A DNA stretch of 64,000 nucleotides, taken from Halichondria panicea (Eukaryota > Porifera > Demospongiae > Suberitida > Halichondriidae). Positions 9,527-27,800 of this stretch are shown in pieces. Made by a program: the position numbers and the translations under genes. The notes below the pieces were generated by a model. It did not search any database, was not told the DNA's origin, and was given only the letters and a program-made list of their open reading frames with translations. How positions within the stretch are numbered: the first letter of the stretch is position 1; the number at the start of each line of letters is the position of its first letter. Where the stretch lies: NCBI RefSeq assembly GCF_963675165.1, contig NC_087381.1:3658001-3722000 (forward strand). The letters run 5' to 3'.

Positions 9527-10680
9527 TAATATTATAATTAACTATATACAGTGACTGTGATGTGTGTGAACAACGTGAACAAAGGTATACAAGAGGTGAC
9601 AATTTTTACAATTTTTCGCATGGGAAGCTATAGTTGGGTGGAGTCCAACCAACGCAAAGCGCATGGTTGGGTATCAGTACTAGTAGCACTTCTGTTCCCA
9701 CTGCAGGAAATGTTCAGCATAATCAGATTGCTGCATTGGGAAATCTTACAGCTCAATTTAGCTGGTAAGGCGAGGTGGCTCTCAGTGTATTTCTCCAAAG
9801 ATAGCAACAGCTCCTGCCAGATATCTAGGCTACTAGAAAAGAAGCTAGCATGGTCTATCTTAGTGAAGTTCTATAAGTTGTAGATTCTTTAGATTCTTTA
9901 TCTTGTCTTTGTTCTGAGTTTTGGTGTGCTACCAATAAGATTAATTTGGCTGTGTTATGTGGGCCTTCTCTGGTATTCGGCAAACTTCTGCTCCAGAAGC
10001 CCTAGGGCAGTCTTTTAACTGGTTGTACCTCTTTTCTTGTGCTAGATCATGTATAGCTATTATGAAAAAAGGTTATTTCTGCCTCTACTAAATCTTGTAT
10101 TACCGGCTGAAGTACGTGTATATCCTACTAAGAGCTTTTCTTGCATCCCTTAACATCAATAGCTATAGTTAGATCTAGCCACATGTAGCCATCTATAGAC
10201 AAATCGATCGCACCCCTGAGACGTGTGGTTGTCAGCTACTAAGTTTAATCTCAAGTACCAGTGGAACAAAAACGTTCAATCGGCATAGTACCCATACACA
10301 TTCGTGTTGGTTAGGCTCCGCCCAACTAATGGCCATGCAGTCGTGAGGTGAGCGTGAGGTGCTACTGTGAGGTGCACTATGAGGGCACTTATGGTCTACC
10401 ATAATTATTAATCATGCAAACAGGTCGGGAGTTCGTGTGTTGACTAATAATTCTATTGCATTTGATATTAGTCTAGTATAGTATGAGTCTATGTACGTCT
10501 ATGCTATGGCTATAATTGCTACATGAAAAATTATAATCTGACCACTCACCAGTTATAATGCTTTCAACTTGGAGAATGGATGCTGTGTACACATCCAACT
10601 ACAATGTATGCGCATGCCCAATGCCCGCCCAGCTAGACCTCCTAGAGCTGCTTGGAAATCCCCTTGTTCTGCCTCGCCCA
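9527..10680. other. Gene-free stretch with TE-end fragments
   Basis: No gene seen. 9631-9648 (TAGTTGGGTGGAGTCC) and 10309-10330 (GGCTCCGCCCAACTA) resemble the ends of the element at 10681-11273 but lack a matching target duplication, so they may be decayed relatives. Confidence 0.45.
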
Positions 10681-11273
10681 TAGTTGGGCGGAGCCCGACC
10701 GTCCCTAACGGGAGGTCGGGTTGCAAGCCTATCTGGGATTTGTTCTAGCGCCACTATAGTGGCGCCCTATCAGATTGCAGCATTTTTCACGTGGCTTGGT
10801 TACACTTCCGCTTGCATCTAGTTTTTTTTTTTTTTTTTTTTTTTTTTCTTTATAATGTTTGATGCAGAGGAAGCATACAGGATATGACAAGGTAGCTAAA
10901 TGAAGCTAATAATGAAGTCAGTCCATAACCAAAAAGTAAAGGTGCAGGTGCAGGTGTACTTAAGTGAAAAAAAGAAAAAAAGGAAAAAAAAAAAAAATTT
11001 TAACTTATTGCTATAATTTTGACAGGGATAATTTAAAAGCAGATGGGCTAGGGCTACTGATAACATTTAGGGGAAGGGAATTCCAAATGGGGATTACTTG
11101 CAAAACCACATGCAGTATTGCTGTGCCATCCTGTGGTTTACACGTCATCAAGTCGGTTAACACCCACTTGAGAATAATAATATTCATAGCAGTACTACAT
11201 AATGCGCAGAACAAATTCCAGATAGGCTTGCAACCCGACCTCCCGTCAGTGACGGTCGGGCTCCGCCCAACTA
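10681..11273. mobile_element. Foldback element, 66-bp inverted ends, 9-bp target duplication
   Basis: The left arm (10681-10746, starting TAGTTGGGCGGAGCCCGACC) and right arm (11208-11273) are inverted copies that differ at about three positions. CCTCGCCCA flanks both ends exactly (10672-10680 and 11274-11282). Each arm also contains a small hairpin around CCCGACC / GGTCGGG. The 460-bp middle has a long T run (10821-10847), an A-rich tract (10964-10996) and an 18-bp palindrome GCGCCACTATAGTGGCGC. It has no coding capacity. The 9-bp duplication points to a Mutator-like source. Confidence 0.85.
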
Positions 11274-12291
11274 CCTCGCCCACACGTACATACACAGTTT
11301 CTTCAAGGTGGTTCTGTCTGACAGCAAGCCACCAACATTCAAGGTGTTAAAGGTTTACCTTGCACATGCTGTACATGTGCCTTCTGTGAAAGGTGAGTAT
11401 GTAGATCACTGGTATGTGTATGTAGCTAGAGCTTATATCGTTGCAGAGGTGTAGGAATGGAAGGTGGTGCTGAGGGAGGTGGCCAATCTATCTATCTTAG
11501 CTAGCTAGCTATTCAATGAGCAACTAGATAAGGTAGCTTGAGACAAGGGAATGCTCCAGCACCCTTGCCTCCTATACGCCCTTGTGATGTATAGATTCTA
11601 TGTGTTGTTTATAATAAATATGCATGCAGTGGGATCTGGGAATAGTCTAGTACTACATGTATATATTTCGTGCAACTGAAACTGCCACAATGGGTGGGTT
11701 AGTAGGATTTATACGTAGTACCATTCTGTATCGACTTCATTGGAAGCTTAAGGTTAATGATGTCATTCTAGCTGTTAAACAAACAGAAAATATTACTGTG
11801 TACTGTATTTGATTTGTATTCCGTAGCACTAAACGGCATATGCATGGCACATGACGTTGTGCATATCTGGAATGCTAAAGTTGACCTATTCATAATTGTC
11901 TCGTGGTATGGGCTGATAAGGCCTGTATCCGTGGTATGATACTGTGTGGGTGGGTCGGTAACTTACAAATACTGTCTTAAATTCCCAGTCATCCGACCAC
12001 GCTTTAAGTGACACCACTATAATTATGACTGTGTTAACTGTTGTTCATTCTTTCTACAAGAATGTTTTTTCAATTTCACTGTTTTTGACTTCAAGCTAGT
12101 GTCCTCATGCATGGGGAAATACGTAATTGTTCATCCAAAGTTTACAATTTGAAGAGTATAATAATTACTCTTCAAATTGTGTGTATTATGTGCTTCAATG
12201 ACAACTGCATGTACCAATTTTTTCATCGTGCAGGGTGTATATACTCTAACCGTTTCTTCTCCAATTAAATTGCTGCTGGCTGATACTGAGA
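11274..12291. promoter_or_regulatory. Upstream region of MELK with a 15-bp-arm hairpin
   Basis: No other gene is seen here. A perfect inverted repeat, ACAATTTGAAGAGTA / TACTCTTCAAATTGT with a 7-base loop, occupies 12144-12180, about 110 bases before the MELK start codon. Promoter elements could not be assigned with certainty. Confidence 0.4.
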
Positions 12292-20321
<8,030 letters not shown>

Positions 20322-20942
20322 CTGTCCACCCTCACTTGTTTTTTGTTTTTTAGAAAGTTATACAACCGAACTATACAGTTTTTACTCTTTTTTTATGTAG
20401 CAAACAATGCACCGTATAATTGTAGAATAATAATTGTACTGTACATGTATAGACATAATAATACATCTCTATTTCTCAAAAATTAATAATGATATATACC
20501 TACTCTAGATCTCAACAACTGAATCAGAGATGCATGCATGTATAATCACACTAGCTAGCTTGCATGTCCAATGCATGATTATATAAATTATAAGCATGCA
20601 TGCACAACTTATTTTGACAGTTATATAATATTATTATGATTTGCTGTATGTAACTTTTAGCACTTTGTGATACCTCATGAGATGAGTACGTACGGTGCTG
20701 CATTGCATTATTGTGATTTGCAAGCTGCATGTGTAGACTATATAATTATAATAATTATGTGTATATGCCTTACTTATTATTTATATTAGCCAACTTCTAT
20801 ACTTATAGACTAGAGGGTGCATGCTGGAGTAACAAAAATTAATTAGCATGTAATAATGATCTTTCTGACCTGCCTTTTTTCAACCTGATACTGGTGATCT
20901 TTACCAGTCTTGTACAGGTAGCAGATAATTAATACAAGCACA
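20322..20942. other. MELK 3' flank and lipocalin upstream region
   Basis: No gene seen. AT-rich, with TGCATGCATG and ATAATTAT words. CTTTACCAGTCTTGTACAG just before the lipocalin start could be the acceptor of a 5' untranslated exon. Confidence 0.4.
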
Positions 20943-21566
20943 ATGTCATCCTTCTTGCAGAAACTTATCCTTGTTGGCCTTGTGTCTGCTGCACTAACTG
21001 AGGCTACCTTTAACTACACTCGTTGTCCAGCAGCGTGGGAGCTCCAATCAGACACTGTGAAGAGGAGTTTCAATCTAACTAAGTTCCAAGGCACCTACTA
21101 TGAGCTTGCACTTCATGACTACACCCAACACCCCATCTGTCCTTCTCCCACATGCATGAGGTCTCACAAAGTAGTCGATTACAAGTTACAGCAAGTCAAC
21201 GACACGTTTGACCTCAACTGTATTGGACACAATTTTGCTAACTATTTTTATTTCAATCTCACAAAAACACCAGGATACTTTCGTGGAACGTGGACGTTCA
21301 TTCCCGGTGTTCTGTTCCCGGACACGGTGGTAGATGTGTACGAGAATTCTGGCGGTGTATATGAGTGGGTGATAGAGTTTCAGTGTGTGGAGAAGCTGGG
21401 TCGTGTCTGGTTTGTCGGGATAAACTGGTATTGTCGGGAGAATCAAGTGAGTGAGGAATATTATCAGAATTTGCTAAAGGTTGCTCGCTCGAGAGGACTA
21501 GATTTTTACATGGACAAGGGGGAGGGAGTGTTCAGAATTGACCAGAAGAACTGCACGTATACCTAA
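20943..21566 (+). CDS. Secreted lipocalin-like protein, single exon
   Basis: A 207-residue intact frame. Residues 1-21 form a signal peptide (MSSFLQKLILVGLVSAALTE). The mature part starts with a cysteine and then NLTKFQGTYYELALHDYTQH, which fits the first conserved lipocalin block (the GxWYE-type motif written as GTYYELA). An eight-strand-like alternation follows, with paired cysteines (CPSPTC, C in DLNCIG, FQCVEK, WYCREN) and several N-glycosylation sites. Lipocalins bind small hydrophobic ligands in the extracellular space; the closest general type is apolipoprotein-D or VDE-like. The ligand cannot be predicted. No introns, unlike its neighbours. Confidence 0.7.
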   Translation: MSSFLQKLILVGLVSAALTEATFNYTRCPAAWELQSDTVKRSFNLTKFQGTYYELALHDYTQHPICPSPTCMRSHKVVDYKLQQVNDTFDLNCIGHNFANYFYFNLTKTPGYFRGTWTFIPGVLFPDTVVDVYENSGGVYEWVIEFQCVEKLGRVWFVGINWYCRENQVSEEYYQNLLKVARSRGLDFYMDKGEGVFRIDQKNCTYT

Positions 21567-22444
21567 AGAGTAAATCATAGATAAAATAATTTAATGTTTA
21601 TCTATGAGTCAATGGAATAGTTATGACTTTAGTTATAGTGATGTCATGACCAATGCATGTGTGTGCGTGCACTTTGTTATCGATGATGAGTGCTGGTGAA
21701 AAGTCAAATTCGAAGCTATAATGCTTAGGTGCAAATTAATGAATATAAGTTTATCCACAGAGGGAAAGCTCGCATACAGTCAACAATGCCTTACACCTTC
21801 GCTACAAACACGTAAATTTAAAAGTAACAAAAACGAAAGTACGAGTAAGATCAGTGCTATATTATACAAATTACAGGTACCTAGAGTCTATGCATGCATG
21901 ATGTTGTAAGGTGAAACTATATATAAGCCTACAGTATAATTGTTGGGTGTAGCGTTCCATAGGAAAACACTTGGAAAAGCTGTAGCTATTTTAAGCTCTA
22001 TGTTTCAACTAGCGTATTTACAAAGGAAGACTACATGTGGAATGATCGAGTATTTAAATTTGTCTTACTATAACGGATACCTTTGGGGAACAATGTTTTG
22101 GCCTTATACAGAGGTGGCCTTTGTTGAGAGGTTGATTTGTACACAAACTGTTCATTTGGGACCTGACCGTTATATAACAGCTGGCCTTTATTCAGAGGTG
22201 GTTGTTAACAGGCTGTTAACTTTAACATAGAATAAGAGGTAATATCTTGAGCATAATCTACCAACCCCTTATCATGACGACGTGTACCGGTCGGTATGAT
22301 TATTGCGTGCAAAATTCTGCATTAGGATCATGCACATGCAAGCAGGACTTTAATAGCAGGTGCTCAATTTAAAAGGACACAATTATAAGAATCAATAAAA
22401 GATCACAGCACTGGGATTCCCCCTCTCAATAAAAGTCATCATGG
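21567..22444. other. Gene-free stretch between lipocalin and CISD gene
   Basis: No gene seen. AT-rich sequence with small plus-strand open frames that lack start context or similarity. The last coding exon of the CISD gene begins right after this stretch, on the opposite strand. Confidence 0.4.
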
Positions 22445-24574
22445 TTATTTCTTATTTCTGCAGAGCACCGCAGGGCCAACGTTGTCCCCAGTCTCCTTGT
22501 TGTGATTTTTGTGTGCACCGTCACAATACGGAAACTACAAGAAAAAAAGAAATGACCAAATTAATAGTGCATACCATTAACCCAGAGTGCATAAGAAGAG
22601 AAGAGTGTCGAACCGATTACCTCTATACAAAGTGACGTGACATCCTGTCAATTGCACGTGAGCAACTCGCAATTGATGATGTTTGCGCATAATTACGCAA
22701 CGCACAGAATTTATTAATAGTGAGTAAAGAGTGCAAGTGAAGAGGATGAACCCGACTATTGTTAGATGATTTTTGTGAAGAGATCGTCTCCTATCAGTGT
22801 GCAGTGGGCAGCTCCATGAGCTCTGAACGTTGAACGCTAACGACTAGCTTGTTGACTGCAATTGTTTACAATGAATTCCAGAATTGGAGAGGAGCTAGAA
22901 ACAAAAGTCTATGTGTGATGGCTTGAAGAATGATCAAGGATAGAAGCAACTACATGTAGATCTACAATGTATATAGTATTTTGTATTTCCTGTCAAAAGG
23001 GGTTTAAGTATATTTCAGAGAAAGAATTGTCCACTTTTAGAGCATCATCTGAAAATAATTATAAACTGCAAAATCTATCGCAATAGGTGTTTCTACATGT
23101 ACGTCACAATGCTGAGAGCTGTACGAATATTAATTCATACGAAAATTTGTACCACGAAAATTACGCGCTTATCCACCTTAATTAAATTTTCGCGGATATT
23201 AATTTCAGAGTAAAATCACAAACATTTTTATACTCGCAAATAATTGTAAAATACAATGAATCTCATTAAAATCACTTGCGAGTAATTAGAAACGCTATGA
23301 ATAACACAACTTGAGCAGAATTTAGCAGAATAAGCTAAACAGAGAAATCGCAGGCAAATCTACCTGTGAAAATATGTCACCTTAAGGTATGTTCTTTCAA
23401 ATAAGGCAACGCTTTTTAATAATTACGCTAGATAGTAGCAAATCTATATTGTGCTATGATTATAGGAGAAATGTCCAGATGGCGAATAATTAGAAGGAGC
23501 TATTTCAAAGTATGGCGGTAACTTCAGTTTTACTTGCCACTTACCAATTCATTTTTTTCGTCTTGAACAGTTCATTGACAGACAGTACTGTATTTACTTG
23601 ATTAAACGCCCATCTCGTTTAAACGCCCATGGTAAAAGCTCTGTCTTTGTCAATAAACGCCCATCTATGGGCGTGGCACTGTGGGTGGAGCTGAATTAGC
23701 ACGTGAAACCAGTTGCAAGCACGGTACATGTAGCATAGAATATAGATACTTTTTATGTTGGCAGAGAGCTATAGAGAGAGATATACCAACACAGAGGGCC
23801 ACTCCTATGACTTGAAGCTGAGAGCTGTGGCAGCAGCCAAAAAGAGCATAATAACTGCTGCTGTGCAAGAGTTTGGAGTAGACATGACCAATAAACGCCC
23901 ATTTCGAATAAGCGCCCATCTTGTTTAAACGCCCCCTTTACAGACTTCGATATGAAATAAACGCCCGGGCATTTAATCAAATAAATACAGTAACTCTTTT
24001 TACATTACGACCAGCGGAGGACGGAATATTTCACAATACTGGGCTAGCTGGCTAAAGTTCAGAACGACCAGATATTCTCAAAATCTGGGCAGACCATCTT
24101 TCTTGACAGACCCCTCTACTAGGATTAATAATAATCGGCCAGGTATTGGAATGAGATGCATCACTGACCTTGGCAGACTTCCAGCAACGACACAAGGATA
24201 CCTTATCCCCGAGATCCTCAATGTCAAACTTGTCCGCTACCTTAGGTTCATCCTTTCTTATTTTCTTGTTGATTTTCGGACGTGGCTGCTTGGGACGAGA
24301 CACAAAGTTGAGGAAGGGAGAGAAGATAAGGTAGAGAAGTATCAGAAGAAAAACAAAGAATGGCAATAGCTCCAGCCACTCTGCTCGATTTAGAGCACTG
24401 AAACCAGCGAGCGATTTGGGAAGGGGAATGGATTTCAAGTAGCCAGGCAACTGAACCTAGAGGGTTTACAGTTGCAAAAAAATTAAAATAGGTACACCTA
24501 GGTCTATACACGTAGCTATGGTAGTACACACACCTACTGAGTCTTACCTTAAAGTAACGCCAAACAGCTTCCAT
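22445..24574 (-). CDS. CISD2: CDGSH iron-sulphur protein (CISD2/mitoNEET type), 3 exons
   Basis: The exons are 24574-24548, 24456-24169 and 22534-22445, all phase 0, giving 134 residues (human CISD2 has 135). Exon 1 is MEAVWRYFK. Exon 2 gives VQLPGYLKSIPLPKSLAGFS, a membrane helix at about 37-58 (LLPFFVFLLILLYLIFSPFL) and IEDLGDKVSLCRCWKSAK. Exon 3, 1.6 kb away, starts after TTTCTTGTAG with FPYCDGAHKNHNKETGDNVG. Ligands of the 2Fe-2S cluster are Cys98, Cys100, Cys109 and His113, all present. The usual Ser of CDGSH is Ala here. In animals these are homodimers anchored in the outer mitochondrial or ER membrane with the cluster in the cytosol, acting in iron, calcium and redox control. It could be the ancestor of both CISD1 and CISD2. 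Its intron 2 carries a MITE. Confidence 0.93.
23588..23990 (+). mobile_element. MITE with transposase HTH remnant, copy 2 (in CISD intron 2)
   Basis: Same family as 9148-9526. It begins CTGTATTTACTTGATTAAACG and ends ATTTAATCAAATAAATACAG, with TA at both sides (23586-23587, 23991-23992). A frame reads HSYDLKLRAVAAAKKSIITA then AVQEFGVDM; relative to copy 1 it has a small deletion after YDLK. The AAACGCCC motif recurs inside both ends. Confidence 0.78.
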
Positions 24575-24826
24575 TTTCTAAGCACACAGTGCAGTACAGA
24601 TTTCACAGAGTGACCAGTACACGTGTACATAACATAAATCAAGGGTCCCCAGACCGGTTTTTTTTTATAATTATAAACTAAGTTCCATTAGAGAAACATC
24701 GGTCTGAGAAAACGAGATCTGCCACACCCCAGCAACAACGTGTGTGGTAAACTAGCGGGACACGCCCATGTTTACAGCATTTCTCACTGCAGCTATTGCA
24801 TGCAGTCATTTGTTTTGAAGTAGAAA
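24575..24826. promoter_or_regulatory. Shared divergent promoter region (CISD / ankyrin gene)
   Basis: 252 bases separate the two opposing start codons, so both promoters must lie here or overlap. It contains an inverted pair CAGACCG / CGGTCTG (near 24651 and 24690) and CCACACCC / ACACGCCC boxes. Co-regulation is inference. Confidence 0.5.
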
Positions 24827-27800
24827 ATGGGTGATCCACTCTATGCAAGACTGAATGCAAGAGGCCACAAGCAGTTCAAAGGCTCCGAATCTATTGAGTT
24901 TGAAGAGAGCTATCCTGACTATAACAAAATCGGTTTGCCTGCACACAAGGCCGCTTTGGATGGCAATCTGTCCTGTCTAAGGGACTACTTTTTGAGCAAG
25001 CACCAACAGGATGAGGGAGTACCTTCCAGAGATGTGAATGGTGCTACTCCAGTGCACCTTGCTTCACGTACTAATCGTATTGAAGTTGTCAGGTAAGTGC
25101 AAAGAGCTATAGCTGCAACCAGCCCCACCCCCTTTTTGTGATTCAGCACATACACATAATAAAAGCACTACGATGCCTGGTGGAAACTGCATGTATAATT
25201 GCACGTTTTTGAAAAATGGGAGGAAGTAGGGTTGGATACCAAAAAGGACATAAATGCACAGTGCTCAACACTTTTATTCTTGTGTTGCGAAAATTCTGCA
25301 AACTCAATTATGTAGATAAAAAAGATATACCCACACCATCTACTTACGTAGGTGGTTGTTGCGCTTCACTGATCTTTCACCCATCATGGCAGCAAAACAT
25401 GGTGAAACACCAGCTCACGTAGCAGCTGCTCAGGGTAATGTAGACTGCCTCAAGGTGAGTATAATTATATTTGACATGCAATCAAGTACAGAAAGCTCAA
25501 CTTCGCAGTGCAGTTTTGAGTATATATAGATAGCTAGATCTTGATCAACGGACTGTCAGTTTTATGTGAGGCATTCATTTTTCAGGTAATGGTTACTGCT
25601 GAAGGCAAGAGTGACATTAAAAGTGGTCTTGCAAGTGCTGTTGACAATTCAGGTGAAGCTCATTTGTGTTTGGGCATTGCATATTTATATGCCACACATG
25701 CACTTTCAAATAAATACTACATGGATCTTGCTTTAGGCTATACTGCACTCCATTTGGCTATTGTCAAGTTCCGGAATGACTGTGCCAAGTTACTCATTGC
25801 TGAGCTCGGAGTGAAAGGAGTAGGTACTATCAATGAGTCTGGCATCACAGCAGCCCATGTGGCAGCTTCATCAGGTGTGCATAATTATTTTGTGGAGTTC
25901 ATTTAATATCATGACGTTGTACTGCATGCATGGTTGTTTCATTTTGTCAACACTGAGTATAGCTGTATATATATAATACGTATTATTATAATTATGCACG
26001 TATTATAGCCTCAATTATCGTCTCCAATATTTTACAGGTAACATTGACATCTTGAAACTACTCAGTCAGAAGCACAAAAAGTTAATGATTCAAGAGGCAG
26101 CAGATGGTAAATTATTGTCACAACAAAGAATAAATATTTTATCAACTTTACATGCATGCAGGCACGACTCCAGTGTACTTTGCAGCCCAAGAAGGACGAC
26201 TAGAAGCACTCAAGTTCCTTGCCACCAAGCTGAAGTGTGATTTGACTACTGCAAGCAATGATGGACTGAAACCAATCCATGCTGCTTCACAATGTGGCCA
26301 CACACACATTATCAAGGTTTGTGTCACTTATTTCTCATATCTACTGTATGCATGACCGATCTCTTATACTCATTCTGTGCAGTTCATCGTATCTCACCTT
26401 GGCAACCCAACAGTGTTTGATGCAACCCCTGATGGGGCTACATCACTCCACTTTGCTGCATGTGAGTATGTACATGCTGACCATACAGTGAGGCTCAGCA
26501 CATTGTTACTTGTATGCTGCTGTATAGTTGGGATGCATAGTTAATCAATTTCAATTCTTTAACAATGCAGCCTCTGGTCAGATAGCGACAGCTCGCTGGC
26601 TGCTCAACTGTGATCTGACAGGCTCACTGATCTCTAGTAAAGATAAAAATGGAGACACTGCTGCACATGATGCAGCCGAGAGTGGGTAAGTTATCAGTGG
26701 TATATGAGCATCATTTTGTGTTCTGTATTTTATCAGGAGCCCCTGCCCTTCCCTATTTATGGACTCCTGATTTATAATACCTCATGCATTATTTTTCCCG
26801 ATATCAACTTTACAAGAATACTTTTACGGATCACAATTTACTCTATTAAATAGCGATGATGCAGAGTTTGGCAAATGCTGTTCCTCGTTTACTAAAGCAG
26901 TTCAACACTCTTACTCTTACCTCTCTTACCAATCAGTATATACATTCATGCCTGCATGCAATTTCTGTGTACTGGTTCTATTATAGGATGAGCTCGTAAA
27001 TAAAGCATGATGTCCATGAATAATGCTACATCTTTAAAAACAACCTATTGAATATCATTTTCTCTGCAATCAGGCAAACCTCTATGCTGAAGTGTCTATT
27101 GGAGAGTGGTGCTGATCTATATGCAATCAACAGTGTAAGTCACTATAGTTTTGCATCAATTGCTTTCCAAAATATCTGAATTTTCACTATATACATGCAG
27201 GAGGGGAATACGCCATATTCCCTTGCACTTAGTGGACAGTATAGTGAAACCGCTAACTTTGTCATGACATTCGCATCCAAAGCTCCACAAAAACAAGAGA
27301 GCGGACCTACTAAGATGACTATCTATGACATGCAGGTGAGGTCAAAATAAAGGGATTGAGTCAGTGCGTATGTGTAGCAGCACACTCAGTATTTATAGCA
27401 TTATTATAATTATTATAGGCACAACGCACAACCTACATGATTGTACAGTGTACTCATATCCAGAAGTGACCTACCCAATGTCCGTTAGCCAATCTATGGG
27501 ACAAAGAAAATGCCCATAGTCCAGACGAGTCCATGTATTAATGTAGTTGTACTATGGATAGTGATGTCGATCCGTGCCTTGAAACTGTGTATATGCTATA
27601 ATTACATATATGTATACGTGTCAGTATGCTATTCAATCGTCATAGAGGGTTAATGTATAAAACATGCACACATAATACACAATGTTGGTGAGTATAATAA
27701 CAATATAATTTTATTTTATACTCACCAATATTGTGACACACACACCTAGAGGGCAAGATAGAACTCCTTGTCCTCACTTCTTTTCAATATACAGGGAGAT

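Noticed and set aside
24052-24450. Uninterrupted 132-residue version of the CISD protein
   Set aside because: It reads through the donor at 24168 and lacks the second half of the cluster motif. The spliced form with exon 22534-22445 restores a full-length protein.
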